Assembly (NCBI GenBank): GCA_019058295.1
Contig: JAHPZI010000030.1
Span: 124,001-188,000 of the forward strand
Length of the DNA: 64,000 bases
Source: Promethearchaeota archaeon
GTDB lineage: Archaea > Asgardarchaeota > Lokiarchaeia > Sigyniarchaeales > SOKP01
Direction: 5' to 3'
Shown here: positions 33,736-43,583 of the stretch, piece by piece
How the letters are laid out: each line of letters opens with the position of its first letter
How positions within the stretch are numbered: position 1 is the first letter of the stretch
Translations under genes and position numbers: made by a program
Notes under the pieces: model-generated
Seen by the model: the letters and a program-made list of their open reading frames with translations, nothing else
What the model was told of the DNA's origin: nothing
Databases searched by the model: none

Positions 33736-35019
33736 GTGAATACAAAAGCCCCTCTTAATAATCATTGGTATAGTAAAGATAGGATTTATAAAAATGTTCA
33801 AAAATTTAGTTTTCCTCGACTTGCAGGAACAGATGGTGAGAAAGAAGCAGTAAAGTTAACTATTAATACATTTAAAGAAATAGGATATACTGAGAATGAG
33901 ATTAAAAAAGAAAAATTTGAATTTTCCGATTTCTATTCTACGACGCTTGTTAAATTTATAGGGATAATTAGTTTAAACGCTCTTTTGGTTTTTGTTTTAG
34001 CCATATACCTTAACATCCTCTTTACATTTTTTATAATAGGATTGATGACATTAATAGTTTTTTTAATTATAAGAGGATTAAAACATCCCGAAGAAAAAGG
34101 ATTTTGGGGAGAATATTTCGGTAATACTATTCAAGCTACAAATGTTTTTGTGAAATTACCAGCGAAATCTCTGCCAATTGAAAAAGCAGGTAATATTATA
34201 ATATCTGCTCATCTTGATTCCAAATCTCAAACTTTTAAAACTGCCTGGAGAATTATTTCCTATAGAATATGGTTATTTTGCGGAATTATTCTTGGAGGGT
34301 TTTATATTGCTTCCCTGCTTTGTTATTACTGCATTTTAGAGCTTAATTATTTAATTTTACAAATTGGTATTTGGATATTAACGGGGTTAATTTCGTTCTC
34401 AAATCTATTATTGATATTTCTCAATACTCAAAATAAATCCCCTGGTGCTTTAGATAACGCCTCTGGAATGTCTATTGTATTTGAATTAAGTAGATTTTTT
34501 AAAGATAATATCTTAGAAAATTTTAATATATGGTTCTGCCAATTTTCTGCAGAAGAATTAGGAACGATGGGCTCAAGATTTTTTGTAAATAATCACGAAG
34601 ACCAATTTGTTAAAGGTAAGATATTTCAATTAAATTTTGATATGGTTTCAGCAGCAAAAAGCAAAAGAGGAAATAGAGTTGAATATTTAAAATCTTACGG
34701 ATTTATCCCTCGGAAAAAAGTTGCTCCAATTCTTAGTAAATATTTGGAAAACGCAGCATCAGAGGAAAATGTTGAACTTCATGGTTTTCATATAACAACA
34801 GGAGCACATACCGATTCTGTTCCATTTCATTTAAGGGATTATAGTGCCATTGATATTACCACTAAATTGGCTGCATTATATACTCATAGTGCCATTGATA
34901 CAACAGACAAAGTAGATTCTCAAGTTTTAGTAGAAGCATGCATAATTGCTCGAAGAGTAATTTTAATGCTTGATGAAGATTATAAAATATTAAGTGAAGA
35001 ACACGAAATAGGTTGTTAA
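33736..35019 (+). CDS. M28-family zinc aminopeptidase with membrane helices
   Basis: A 427-residue peptidase. The start FSFPRLAGTDGEKEA is shared with the two other M28 proteins in this window. Two pairs of membrane helices lie near 75-115 and 175-230. Zinc-site motifs are AHLDSKSQ, SPGALDNASG, SAEELGTMGS, NFDMVS and YTHSAIDTTDKVD; all expected His/Asp/Glu ligands are present. The peptidase domain is split by the helical insert. GTG 33736 is the start. The stop is 6 nt before the leuC-like ATG, so the genes may be co-transcribed. Confidence 0.85.
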   Translation: MNTKAPLNNHWYSKDRIYKNVQKFSFPRLAGTDGEKEAVKLTINTFKEIGYTENEIKKEKFEFSDFYSTTLVKFIGIISLNALLVFVLAIYLNILFTFFIIGLMTLIVFLIIRGLKHPEEKGFWGEYFGNTIQATNVFVKLPAKSLPIEKAGNIIISAHLDSKSQTFKTAWRIISYRIWLFCGIILGGFYIASLLCYYCILELNYLILQIGIWILTGLISFSNLLLIFLNTQNKSPGALDNASGMSIVFELSRFFKDNILENFNIWFCQFSAEELGTMGSRFFVNNHEDQFVKGKIFQLNFDMVSAAKSKRGNRVEYLKSYGFIPRKKVAPILSKYLENAASEENVELHGFHITTGAHTDSVPFHLRDYSAIDITTKLAALYTHSAIDTTDKVDSQVLVEACIIARRVILMLDEDYKILSEEHEIGC

Positions 35020-35024
35020 AAAGA

Positions 35025-36278
35025 ATGAGCAAGACAGTAGCAGAAAAAATATTATTAGAACATTCGGATTTAAAAGAAATATCGCCCGGACAGTTTATTG
35101 AATGTGATATTGATTTAATAATGGTTCACGAGCAATTAGGAGGAAGAATTCATAAAGAATATGAAAAACTTGGAATTGATTACGTTTGGGACCCAAATAA
35201 AATCTTTTTTATATTGGATCATTGGGTGCCAGCCCCTACGATATCTGCAGCTCAAATGCATCAAGATTGTAGAGCCTTTGCCAAAAAGTATAATTTTATA
35301 CATGATATGGGAATGGATAAAGGAATTTGCCACCAAGTGCTACCAGAAATGGGTTTTTCACGACCAGGAATGTTAATTGTTGGCTCCGATAGTCATACAA
35401 CTACTTATGGAGCGTTTAATTGTTTATCTACTGGTATCGGAGCTACTGATGTTTCAGTTGTTTTTGCTACTGGAAAATTATGGTTTAAAGTTCCCGAATC
35501 ATATAAAATAACTTTTGTAGAGGAACTAAATAAAGGAGTTATGTCAAAAGATATTATTCTAAAAATTATTGGTGATATTACAACAAAAGGAGCAATCTAT
35601 AAGTCATTAGAATTTCATGGTATAGAATCTCTTTCAATAGATGGACGCATGACAATCTCTAATATGGTTGTTGAAGCAGGGGCAAAATTTGGCGTCTTTT
35701 TATCTGATAATAAATTAGAAAATTGGATACAAAAGCGTAGTAAAGAAGAATATAATGTTATTCACCCTGATAAAGAAGCAATTTATGAAAAAACTCTCGA
35801 ATATAATTTATCAGAAATTACTCCTATGGTGGCTAAACCCTCCAGTCCAGGAAATGCAGCTGAAATAGAAAACGTGGAAGGTATTGAAATTGATCAAGCA
35901 TTTCTTGGAAGTTGTACAAATGGAAGAATTGAGGATTTAAGGATCGCAGCGAAAATTCTAAAAGGAAAATCGATAGATCCAAAAACTCGATTTATAATTA
36001 CACCAGCTTCTAAAGAAGTATATATAACAGCCATGAAAGAAGGCTTATTAGATATCTTTATAAATGCCGGTGCTGTAGTCACTCACTCCACTTGTGGTGC
36101 TTGTATTGGTGGGCATATGGGTGTATTAGGAGAGGGGGAAGTATGTATTAGTTCGACGAATCGAAATTTTGTAGGTAGGTTGGGTGCAGCCAGTTCTCAA
36201 GTGTATTTGGCATCTCCTGCTACTGTTACGACCTCCGCTATCTATGGTAAAATTACAGATCCTCGTGAGGTGTTGTAA
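35025..36278 (+). CDS. leuC: 3-isopropylmalate dehydratase / homoaconitase large subunit
   Basis: The iron-sulfur subunit of an aconitase-family isomerase: isopropylmalate (leucine) or homocitrate-type substrates. It has 417 residues from ATG 35025; the in-frame TTG at 35013 overlaps the previous gene and is unlikely. Motifs are GSDSHTTTYGAFNCLSTGIG, GSCTNGRIEDLR and STCGACIGGHMG; the three cluster Cys are all present. The small subunit follows after 3 nt. Substrate cannot be decided by eye, but ilvD and a TPP enzyme of the acetolactate synthase family nearby favour leucine. Confidence 0.9.
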   Translation: MSKTVAEKILLEHSDLKEISPGQFIECDIDLIMVHEQLGGRIHKEYEKLGIDYVWDPNKIFFILDHWVPAPTISAAQMHQDCRAFAKKYNFIHDMGMDKGICHQVLPEMGFSRPGMLIVGSDSHTTTYGAFNCLSTGIGATDVSVVFATGKLWFKVPESYKITFVEELNKGVMSKDIILKIIGDITTKGAIYKSLEFHGIESLSIDGRMTISNMVVEAGAKFGVFLSDNKLENWIQKRSKEEYNVIHPDKEAIYEKTLEYNLSEITPMVAKPSSPGNAAEIENVEGIEIDQAFLGSCTNGRIEDLRIAAKILKGKSIDPKTRFIITPASKEVYITAMKEGLLDIFINAGAVVTHSTCGACIGGHMGVLGEGEVCISSTNRNFVGRLGAASSQVYLASPATVTTSAIYGKITDPREVL

Positions 36279-36281
36279 AAA

Positions 36282-36779
36282 ATGGATGCAATAAATGGTT
36301 TTGCTTACATTTTAGGCGATGATATCAATACAGATGATATTGTTCCAAGCCATACTCTTACTATGAGGGATCCTCATGAAATGGCTAAATGTACATTAGA
36401 ATTTATAGACCCTCAATTTGTAAAAAAAATAGATAAAGGAAATATAATCATTGCTGGAGAAAATTTCGGGACAGGAAGCTCGAGAGAAGAAGCTGTTAAT
36501 GTTTTTAAAATTCTCGGAGTTAAAGCAATTATTGCCAAATCATTTGCAAGAATTTATTTTAGGAACTTAATAAATGTAGGTATACCCGGAATTACTTTGA
36601 CCTGGGATGAAAATACATTTTCTAAAGGAGATAATTTGGTAATCTCTCTCTATAAAGGTGTTATTTTTAATAAAACTAAAAATATTAAAGTTGAATTCGC
36701 AAAGCTGCCTGAATTTCTAACAAATATTTTAAATGAAGGGGGAATAATCAACCAGTTGAAGAAAATGCTTTTAAAATAA
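36282..36779 (+). CDS. leuD: 3-isopropylmalate dehydratase / homoaconitase small subunit
   Basis: The swivelling subunit partner of the large subunit immediately upstream. The 165 residues show YILGDDINTDDIVPSHTL at the start and NFGTGSSREEAV near 62-73, the aconitase small-subunit hallmarks. The substrate-selecting loop after IVP reads SHTLTM, which matches neither the classical YLRT (isopropylmalate) nor YLVY (homoaconitate) pattern I know, so specificity stays open. Translation is probably coupled to leuC. Confidence 0.9.
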   Translation: MDAINGFAYILGDDINTDDIVPSHTLTMRDPHEMAKCTLEFIDPQFVKKIDKGNIIIAGENFGTGSSREEAVNVFKILGVKAIIAKSFARIYFRNLINVGIPGITLTWDENTFSKGDNLVISLYKGVIFNKTKNIKVEFAKLPEFLTNILNEGGIINQLKKMLLK

Positions 36780-36785
36780 GAGTTT

Positions 36786-37337
36786 TTAAAATAAATTCTG
36801 TATTTCTTTTTGAATTTCTTCAATTCTTTTCTTAGATTTTAATAAAATTTTACTTTTCCCGTGTTTTGAAAACCAAATTTGAAATCTCTCCTCAATTGAA
36901 ACCTCTCTCCTTCCCGCCATTAATTTATCAGCAAGACAAACAATTTTTTCTTCGAGGGTTTCTGGAAGATAATCTCCGTCAGGTAATCCCACAGATTTGG
37001 CATCTTCTTTATCCAAACCTCCTAAAATGTGAGTTTCACAAATACGTGCGATTTCATTTGGAAATCCTCTTTCTCTTAAAATTTTACCACCTATTAATGC
37101 GTGTTGAAATCCATGTGTTTTAGATCTTCCAATATCGTGAAGTATAGCACCAATTTCAATTAAATTTATATCGACATTTGCTTTCCTAATTTTATTTGCA
37201 ATTTCTAAAGCCTTTTCACATACTTTCAGAGAATGTCGCCGAACACTATAAGGAACTTTTAATTTTTTTAACAGTTCTAATGCAAAATCTCGATCGGGTA
37301 AAACGATAGGTAGTTCTTCTGCTTTTTCTTTTACCAT
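36786..37337 (-). CDS. HD-domain phosphohydrolase
   Basis: A 183-residue HD-superfamily protein with the metal-binding motif LHDIGRSKTHGFQHALIGG near residues 67-85 and preceding RRHSLKVCEKALEIA. This matches the small archaeal HDIG-domain family. A phosphohydrolase activity on nucleotides or cyclic nucleotides is likely, but the substrate is unknown. It converges with leuD, 6 nt apart. ATG 37337 is the only good start. Confidence 0.85.
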   Translation of the reverse strand: MVKEKAEELPIVLPDRDFALELLKKLKVPYSVRRHSLKVCEKALEIANKIRKANVDINLIEIGAILHDIGRSKTHGFQHALIGGKILRERGFPNEIARICETHILGGLDKEDAKSVGLPDGDYLPETLEEKIVCLADKLMAGRREVSIEERFQIWFSKHGKSKILLKSKKRIEEIQKEIQNLF

Positions 37338-37715
37338 TAAGATTTATAAATAAATAATTAAGTTTAAGTTTTAGTTATTTACAGAAATGATTGAAAAAAT
37401 AAATAAAATTATTTATTCTATGAGTATAAATGTCATTTATATTAGGATAATCCTCTAAATTCTTCATTTTTAATCCTATTGAAAAAGAGATAAAGTATAT
37501 TATGCCTAATTTTTTTTAAATTCTAATTTTAATTATAAACATATTATCAATTATGAGGACAATATTATTCAAAAAATCTATTCACATTTAACTGATTGTT
37601 ATTGAAAATTATCTAACCTAATCAAAAAATTTATTATTTATACAATTTTTTATAATTAAAGAATTAGAAACTGAACAAAATAAATACTAAAATAAAAATA
37701 ATAAAGGCGGCTTGC
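37338..37715. other. AT-rich 378-nt intergenic region
   Basis: Lies between the divergent HD-domain gene and uS2, so it must hold both promoters. TATA-like stretches toward uS2 are TATTTATAC near 37636-37644 and TTTTTATAA near 37647-37656. No tRNA, open frame with coding character or repeat was seen in it. Confidence 0.5.
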
Positions 37716-38552
37716 TTGGCTAAAAAGAAAAATAAGGGCACTAAATCAGAAAAAGAAAAAGAAAAAAAAGATGACAAAATTGATTTAGACTTTGTGGACG
37801 ATTTTGTTGAGGATGATTTTATTGATCTTGAAGAAGAACTGGATTTACTCGACACTGAGGATTTGGAAAAAGAGCTTGAGGTAGAGGAAAAATTAATTGA
37901 TAAAGACGAAGCTCAAAAACAACTTTATTTATCTTGTGGAATTCATATTGGTACTAAATTATTATCTGGAGATGCCCGAAGATTCATTTATCGCCAAACT
38001 AATTATGGATTATATGTCATAGATTTAACACAAACTGATAAACGTCTAAAAATAGTGGCTAAATTTTTATCCAAATATGTAGAGGAAGGAAGTGATAGGA
38101 TAATTGTTAGTTCTGTTCGACGATACGGTAAGGAACCAGTTAAGAAATTCTGTGAAGTCCTCGGATGCAGAGCAATCGTCAATCGTTTCATTCCTGGGAG
38201 TTTAACTAATCCAATTATAGATACGTACGTTAAAGATGCGTCAGTGGTAGTAATTATAGACCCGCATGCCGATAAGGTGATCTTACGAGAAGCTCAATTG
38301 GCAAGAATTCCAGTAGTTTCTTTATTTGACACCGATGACACGCTTGTTGGCATCGATCTTGCGGTTCCGGCTAATAATCGAGGCAAGAAAGCATTAGGTT
38401 TAGTATTTTGGATTCTAGCAAGACAAATTATGCTTGAATTAGGTAAGATTTCAAGTGAGGACGAATTTCCCTATACGCTTGAAGAATTTACATCTAAAAT
38501 TGTTCCTGTCTATCGTCAAGAACAATCATCGCAACAAAGGCAAAGACGCTAA
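37716..38552 (+). CDS. rps2: Ribosomal protein uS2 with acidic N-terminal extension
   Basis: A small-subunit protein. The core (about residues 66-265) is a canonical archaeal/eukaryotic uS2: LSCGIHIGTKLLSGDARRFI, YVIDLTQTDKRL, RFIPGSLTNP and LFDTDDTLVGIDLAVPANN. The 278 residues are about 65 longer than usual because of an N-terminal tail, first Lys-rich then strongly acidic (VDDFVEDDFIDLEEELDLLD). The start is TTG 37716, MAKKKNKGTK. The tail has no homology I recognise; it might bind other ribosomal proteins or assembly factors. Converges with the response regulator gene. Confidence 0.93.
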   Translation: MAKKKNKGTKSEKEKEKKDDKIDLDFVDDFVEDDFIDLEEELDLLDTEDLEKELEVEEKLIDKDEAQKQLYLSCGIHIGTKLLSGDARRFIYRQTNYGLYVIDLTQTDKRLKIVAKFLSKYVEEGSDRIIVSSVRRYGKEPVKKFCEVLGCRAIVNRFIPGSLTNPIIDTYVKDASVVVIIDPHADKVILREAQLARIPVVSLFDTDDTLVGIDLAVPANNRGKKALGLVFWILARQIMLELGKISSEDEFPYTLEEFTSKIVPVYRQEQSSQQRQRR

Positions 38553-38553
38553 A

Positions 38554-38922
38554 TTATTTGAGATGCTTTTTAATAATCTTTACTAAGTGAAGTAAATCTG
38601 CTGTTTTATTAATACAAAGATCAAATCCAGCATTTAGAATATGTTCCTGTTCTTTTTTCATATCTAAAGCCGTAAATGCCAGAATAGGTGTTTTTTTATA
38701 TTTTTGAATTTTTCTCAATTCTCTACAAATATTTATCCCATCCATTCCAGGTAAATTTATATCTAAAATAATAAGATCTGCATTTCCTGATTTAATTAGT
38801 CTAAAACCCCGCATACCATTAGTTTCAGTCATAATGAGTACATCTTTAAAATTCTTTAAAAGCATCATATTGATTAATTTTAAGATATTCTCATCATCAT
38901 CAATTATATAAATCTCTTTCAA
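38554..38922 (-). CDS. Stand-alone response regulator receiver (CheY-like)
   Basis: A 122-residue receiver domain without output domain. The acidic pocket is IIDDDE (D8, D9), the phospho-acceptor D54 sits in LIILDINLPGMDG, with the switch Thr in LAFTALD, and the conserved Lys near INKTAD. It probably relays a phosphate in a two-component pathway; no histidine kinase is in the window. It lies 1 nt from the convergent uS2 stop, on the opposite strand. Confidence 0.9.
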   Translation of the reverse strand: MKEIYIIDDDENILKLINMMLLKNFKDVLIMTETNGMRGFRLIKSGNADLIILDINLPGMDGINICRELRKIQKYKKTPILAFTALDMKKEQEHILNAGFDLCINKTADLLHLVKIIKKHLK

Positions 38923-39148
38923 GAAACCTCCTCCCCCGTGTAAGGCTACATAAGAATGATTTCAAATTGATTCTTCTGAAAAGGTCTTATTATAATTACT
39001 CCAGATTTTATACATTTTTTCTGGAGATTCTATGGATAAATATATGATAAACTAATATATAAAAGTAAGTTTTTTTATATGATCACTAGGTATATAATTT
39101 TTCCTTTAAATATTAATAGGGTTAGGTAACAAAATTATTATTTTTACA

Positions 39149-39307
39149 ATGAGCATCGAAGATAAAAGTGATAAAGAGTTAAGAGTGATTCTTGACAAGG
39201 AAATCTATGAGAAATTAGAAAAAATAAGAGAATTCCACGGTTTAAAAAATATGACGGAAGTTATAAGATTTCTAATAACAAAAGAATTTAGAAATGTCGA
39301 AAAATAA
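39149..39307 (+). CDS. Ribbon-helix-helix (CopG/Arc-type) small regulator
   Basis: A 52-residue protein, ATG 39149 to TAA 39307. The beta-strand KELRVILDKEIYEKLEKIRE followed by FHGLKNMTEVIRFLITKEFR is the ribbon-helix-helix pattern of CopG/MetJ-type DNA-binding dimers. It may be an antitoxin-like or autoregulatory repressor; no toxin partner is adjacent. The 189-nt gap downstream holds no other gene I can see. Confidence 0.75.
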   Translation: MSIEDKSDKELRVILDKEIYEKLEKIREFHGLKNMTEVIRFLITKEFRNVEK

Positions 39308-39496
39308 CTTAACTTGTTTAGAATCTTATCCAAATTCAGTTTATCATGCATATTATTATTTATTCTAAATAAGATTATTTTTGATATACTACAATTGTCT
39401 AAAACAAATCTTTTTTTTAAATTATTAGTCATAAATTTTTAATTCTAAATCAATTTCCTTTAAATAGAAGAATTACCATAAAAAAAGAGGTTTAAT

Positions 39497-40273
39497 ATGA
39501 AAAAAATTATAGCTTTTTCTGGAAAAGGAGGAGTTGGGAAAACCACTGCTTTAGTTCTATTATTAAAATATCTCATTGAAATCAAAAAAGATCAAGATAT
39601 TTTAGTGATAGATTCTGATCCAGATGCGAATATTGCGGATGTTATAAATGAAGAAGTAAAATTTAAAGATACTATTGGAGGAAAAATGAAAGATTTGAAG
39701 GAGAAAATCCAAAAAAGGCAATTACCTTTGGATATGCCTAAAAATCAAATTATTGAGGGTGATGTATATCGATGTCTCATTGAAATGGACAGTTTTGATC
39801 TCTTAGAAATGGGGCGTACGGAGGGAGAAGGCTGTTACTGTTTTATTAATTCTGTCTTAAAGAATGTAATAGACACCCTTTCCAAAAATTATGATATAAC
39901 ATTGTTAGATTCGCCCGCAGGATTAGAGCATTTTGCCAGAAAAACGGGTCGAGATGTTACAGACTTGGTAATAGTTACAGACCCCAGTAAAATGGGTATT
40001 CATACAATGAAAAGAATACTTGAAATTACTAAAGAATTAGAATTAAAATTTGAAAATATTTGGATTCTAGGGAATCGCTTCCCCGAAAATGTTAGAGATA
40101 TCTTAGAAAAAGAAGTGGAAGAATTTAAAGACGAGAACATCCATTTATTAGGATTCATTTCAAATGATGATGATATTAGTAGAATAAATTTGACTGGTGG
40201 TAATTTATTGGAAGCATTAAGCGATAATCCAGCATATCAACAAGCTAAAGATATTTTTGCTAAAATTCTTTAA
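39497..40273 (+). CDS. CooC-like MinD/ParA-family ATPase
   Basis: A 258-residue ATPase with deviant Walker A GKGGVGKTT (9-17), ALVIDSDPDANIAD-type A' box (here LVIDSDPDANIAD), and LLDSPAGLEHFARKT. The Cys pair in EGEGCYCFIN near residue 115 is the metal-site CxC of CooC, which inserts nickel into carbon monoxide dehydrogenase/acetyl-CoA synthase. No CODH gene is in the window, so the target is inferred. It has a good upstream purine-rich site (AAAAGAGG) 7 nt before ATG. Confidence 0.85.
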   Translation: MKKIIAFSGKGGVGKTTALVLLLKYLIEIKKDQDILVIDSDPDANIADVINEEVKFKDTIGGKMKDLKEKIQKRQLPLDMPKNQIIEGDVYRCLIEMDSFDLLEMGRTEGEGCYCFINSVLKNVIDTLSKNYDITLLDSPAGLEHFARKTGRDVTDLVIVTDPSKMGIHTMKRILEITKELELKFENIWILGNRFPENVRDILEKEVEEFKDENIHLLGFISNDDDISRINLTGGNLLEALSDNPAYQQAKDIFAKIL

Positions 40274-40319
40274 TTTCTATTAAATTATCTGGCAATATGC
40301 GTTATAATAGCTTTAACCA

Positions 40320-41480
40320 TTAAAGTCCCCGTTTATCAACAAATTTTAACATGATTGTAATGTGCATTAAAAGCTTTTTTAATAGTAAGCAATCTACTTT
40401 ATCAGGAGTGTCATTCTTTGAGTGTGCGTATTTATAGGATTTCTGATCCAATATACCAATACCACCGAAATTCTTATCAGCAAGGAAATAAGCATCGCTA
40501 CGCGCTAATTTAATTCTTTTGGGGAAATGTAGTCTAACTGTGAAGTCATTAGCATTTTTAAAAAAAAAAGCTCCTCTTTTCCCTGTAATTACATCGATAC
40601 TTCTTCCAATAGTATCAAACAGCAAGAAAAAGGTTTTTGTTCGATCGAGATGTTTTATTTTGTCATAAAGGTGTCTAATTCCCATAGTTCCACATTCTTC
40701 TGCGCCGGTAAAGACAAACCATAAATCGTAATTTTTTAATCTATTTTTTGAATCTAAATAATAATTTAATAATTCCAAAACACATGCTATTCCAGAAGCA
40801 TTGTCTATAGCACCCGGAGATTTATTATTAGTAGTATTATAACAGAGAACAATTACAGATATAAAATTAATTATTAAAGGAAAAACTCCAATTACGAGTA
40901 ACCAATAACTATATTGAACCAAAACAAGATTTTTTAGAAATATCACTATTGAACAAACTATTAAGGAGTATATCCATAATTTAAAAAAAAAAACTCGATA
41001 ATTTGTATGTAATCTTTGACCTTTTGAATCAAGATGGCTCAGAAATAGAATATTACTCCTATCATTATCTTGTTTTAAACCCTCATTAGTAAATTCACTA
41101 CTTTCCGAATTTCCAAGAATTTTCACATATAAATTATTAGATATTTTTTCTTTTCCTATTCTAATCTTATCAGGTTTTCTTGTAATAATGAAAATTGGTA
41201 GGTAAATTGTAAATATAATAATTAAACTTAAGGAGGTTAATATCCCTTCAATGTTTAAATATAAGATAAATAAGGCTAAGAAGCTTAGTATGAATACCAC
41301 TTTTTGATAAATCCGAGGATAAAAAGAAGTAAATGAAAAATTTTGAACCGAAGGCTCTAAATTTAATTGTTCAATTTTATTTTTTACTATATTGAATGCG
41401 TTTTCCTCATGATCCGTTCCACTTAATCGGGGAAATGAAATAAATTCTAAATTTTCTCTAATTCGGGTCTCATCAATCAT
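40320..41480 (-). CDS. M28-family membrane peptidase, paralog 2
   Basis: A 386-residue protein that begins MIDETRIRENLEFISFPRLS, like the proteins at 33736 and 47273. Two helices follow near 67-105 and two more around 170-215. Peptidase motifs are LSHLDSKGQRL, SPGAIDNASG, GAEECGTMGIRH, LFDTIGR and YKYAHSKNDTPDKVD, with all zinc ligands. It is most similar to the 47273 copy. Peptide, lipid-linked or other amide substrates are possible. Confidence 0.85.
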   Translation of the reverse strand: MIDETRIRENLEFISFPRLSGTDHEENAFNIVKNKIEQLNLEPSVQNFSFTSFYPRIYQKVVFILSFLALFILYLNIEGILTSLSLIIIFTIYLPIFIITRKPDKIRIGKEKISNNLYVKILGNSESSEFTNEGLKQDNDRSNILFLSHLDSKGQRLHTNYRVFFFKLWIYSLIVCSIVIFLKNLVLVQYSYWLLVIGVFPLIINFISVIVLCYNTTNNKSPGAIDNASGIACVLELLNYYLDSKNRLKNYDLWFVFTGAEECGTMGIRHLYDKIKHLDRTKTFFLLFDTIGRSIDVITGKRGAFFFKNANDFTVRLHFPKRIKLARSDAYFLADKNFGGIGILDQKSYKYAHSKNDTPDKVDCLLLKKLLMHITIMLKFVDKRGL

Positions 41481-41578
41481 TAATCAAAAACATCTAAATT
41501 TTTCAATTAACATATATATTCTTATCTGTAATAATAAAATTAAATTATATCATTAATTTTATTGTTTAAAATTTAATA

Positions 41579-41705
41579 ATGAAAATTAATTTTAACAACA
41601 ACTATATCTTGGTTTTCGGGAACTGGCAATTCGTTAAAAATTGCAAGAGATCTTGCTGAAAAACTAGGAGATGCTGAATTAATACCAATCGCAAAATTAA
41701 TTTAA
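41579..41705 (+). pseudogene. Remnant of a flavodoxin-type (EFR1-like) ferredoxin gene
   Basis: In one frame 41604-41705 reads ISWFSGTGNSLKIARDLAEK and on to LIPIAKLI, the N-terminal FMN-binding start of flavodoxin/EFR1-type ferredoxins, and then stops. A plausible ATG (41579, MKINFNNNY) is in another frame, so there is both a frameshift and a truncation. It is 30 nt before the TPP enzyme gene. Confidence 0.6.
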
Positions 41706-41735
41706 AATTAAACTGCAAAATAATAATTGATAACT

Positions 41736-43559
41736 ATGGTAAAATATACAGGAGGAGAAATAATCTCAAAATATTTAATTAAAGAAGGTGTTAAGTACGT
41801 TGTAGGTATACCTGGACATGGGAACTTACCCGTCGTAGACGCATTCTATAAGGATAAGGATAAATTAACTCTTATCCAACCAAAACAAGAAATGTCAGGA
41901 GTCCATTTAGCAGTAGGCTATTATAGAATAACTGATAAACCACTTGTAGTATTTACATCAATAGGTCCTGGAGCCATTAATGCAGCAATCGGACTCGCCG
42001 ATGCATATGTGGATTCATTTCCCGTACTCGTTTTAAACGGCAATACACACACTCACATGCGGGGAAAAGGCGTCCTTCAAGAAATTGAACGAAAGAGAGA
42101 CTCAGATATGCCCCGAATTCTTGAGCCTATATGTAAGCGGAATTGGCAGGTCAGTTCTGTAGGACAATTATCAACCATCATGCAACGTGCATTTAATATT
42201 ATGATGTCAGGAAGGCGAGGACCATGCGTTATAGATCTTCCTATGGACGTTCAGGCTAATGCAATTGATGTAGATATTCCAAAACCATTAGAAAGAAGAG
42301 TTTCTGGAAAAACTTTGGGCGATCCTGAACAAATTAAAATAGCTATTGATTTGTTAAAAGAAGCAAAAAGGCCTGTGCTATTTTTAGGTGGTGGTATAGT
42401 GACTGCTAACGCTTTTGAAGAAGTGAAAATATTAGCCGAAAAAATTGGTGCTGCTGTCGTTGTAACTATGATGGCTAAGGATGCATTTCCAAATGATCAC
42501 CCATTATTTTGTTGGTCCGCTGGAAGTAAAGGAACTTTGATTGGTTTGAATATGAGCTCTAAAGCCGATGTAATCCTTGCCGTGGGATGCCGCTTTGCTG
42601 ACGAAACTGCGAGTTCATATAAAGATGGAGTTAGTTTTTCAATTCCTCCTACAAAATTAATTCAAATAGATATAGATCCCCAAGAAATAGGTAAAAATTA
42701 TCCCGTTTCAGTAGGAATTGTTGGAGACGCTAAGGCTTGTTTAAACCAGATTATAGACGAAATAAATAAACAAGGATATTTTAAAGACTTTGAGAATACA
42801 GATTACTTTAAGGAAATTCAGGAGGAGAAGAAAAAGTGGTTTGCTTTCCTTGACGAATATCGAGACGATTCTAAAGTTCCGGTCATGATTTCAACAGTGA
42901 TTCGTGAAGTAAGAAAATTTTTCGACAGAGATACTGTAATTGTGACTAGTTCTGGAAATATTCAAGCTCAAATGCTTCAAGAAATGGAATTTTACGAGCC
43001 AAAAACTTGTATTACTGCAGGTGGCTTCTCAACTATGGGATATACACTACCCGCTGCTATTGGTGCCAAATTGGGATCTATAGACATAGGAAAACCTGAA
43101 CGAAATGTTCTTGGATTTGTGGGTGACGGAGATTTTATGATGACAATCTCAGAGTTATCTGTTGCGGTTCAATTAGGATTACAAAACTTTTTTATTATTG
43201 TGTTAAATAACGCTGGCTGGATAGCGATAAAAGATCTTCAACAAGCTGCTTTTGGAGAAGATCGAGGTTATGGAACTGCTTTTGAAGATAAGGATGGAAA
43301 TATGTATTCCCCTGATTTTGCTAAAATAGGTGAAGCCTTTGGGTGCTATGCTGAGAAAATTTCGAAAAAAGAAGAGATTATACCAGCATTAGAAAGAGCT
43401 GCCAAATCGGGTAAACCTGCAGTCATTGAAATTTTAGTGAATCGTGAGTTCCCATATACTGGGAGCCCTGCTGTGGGTTGGTGGGATGTACCGATTCCAG
43501 AATACCTAACTGAGCGCCGAAAAAAATATGAAGAAGAGATAAAAGGAGAAAAATTATAA
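41736..43559 (+). CDS. Thiamin-diphosphate enzyme of the acetolactate synthase family
   Basis: A 607-residue enzyme from ATG 41736. The ThDP-activating Glu is E52 in PKQEMSGVH; the ThDP/Mg motif is GDGDFMMTISEL...VLNNAGW near residues 465-495; and the family middle domain binds a nucleotide-like region. It resembles acetolactate synthase large subunits, but IolD-like or other carboligases have the same layout. No regulatory small subunit follows. Together with leuCD and ilvD in the window, branched-chain amino acid synthesis is a reasonable role. 24 nt before the next gene. Confidence 0.8.
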   Translation: MVKYTGGEIISKYLIKEGVKYVVGIPGHGNLPVVDAFYKDKDKLTLIQPKQEMSGVHLAVGYYRITDKPLVVFTSIGPGAINAAIGLADAYVDSFPVLVLNGNTHTHMRGKGVLQEIERKRDSDMPRILEPICKRNWQVSSVGQLSTIMQRAFNIMMSGRRGPCVIDLPMDVQANAIDVDIPKPLERRVSGKTLGDPEQIKIAIDLLKEAKRPVLFLGGGIVTANAFEEVKILAEKIGAAVVVTMMAKDAFPNDHPLFCWSAGSKGTLIGLNMSSKADVILAVGCRFADETASSYKDGVSFSIPPTKLIQIDIDPQEIGKNYPVSVGIVGDAKACLNQIIDEINKQGYFKDFENTDYFKEIQEEKKKWFAFLDEYRDDSKVPVMISTVIREVRKFFDRDTVIVTSSGNIQAQMLQEMEFYEPKTCITAGGFSTMGYTLPAAIGAKLGSIDIGKPERNVLGFVGDGDFMMTISELSVAVQLGLQNFFIIVLNNAGWIAIKDLQQAAFGEDRGYGTAFEDKDGNMYSPDFAKIGEAFGCYAEKISKKEEIIPALERAAKSGKPAVIEILVNREFPYTGSPAVGWWDVPIPEYLTERRKKYEEEIKGEKL

Positions 43560-43583
43560 AATTTATTTAATGGACCCCTAAGA

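Noticed and set aside
39149..39307. A toxin-antitoxin pair based on the ribbon-helix-helix gene.
   Set aside because: No small toxin gene overlaps or adjoins it on the same strand.
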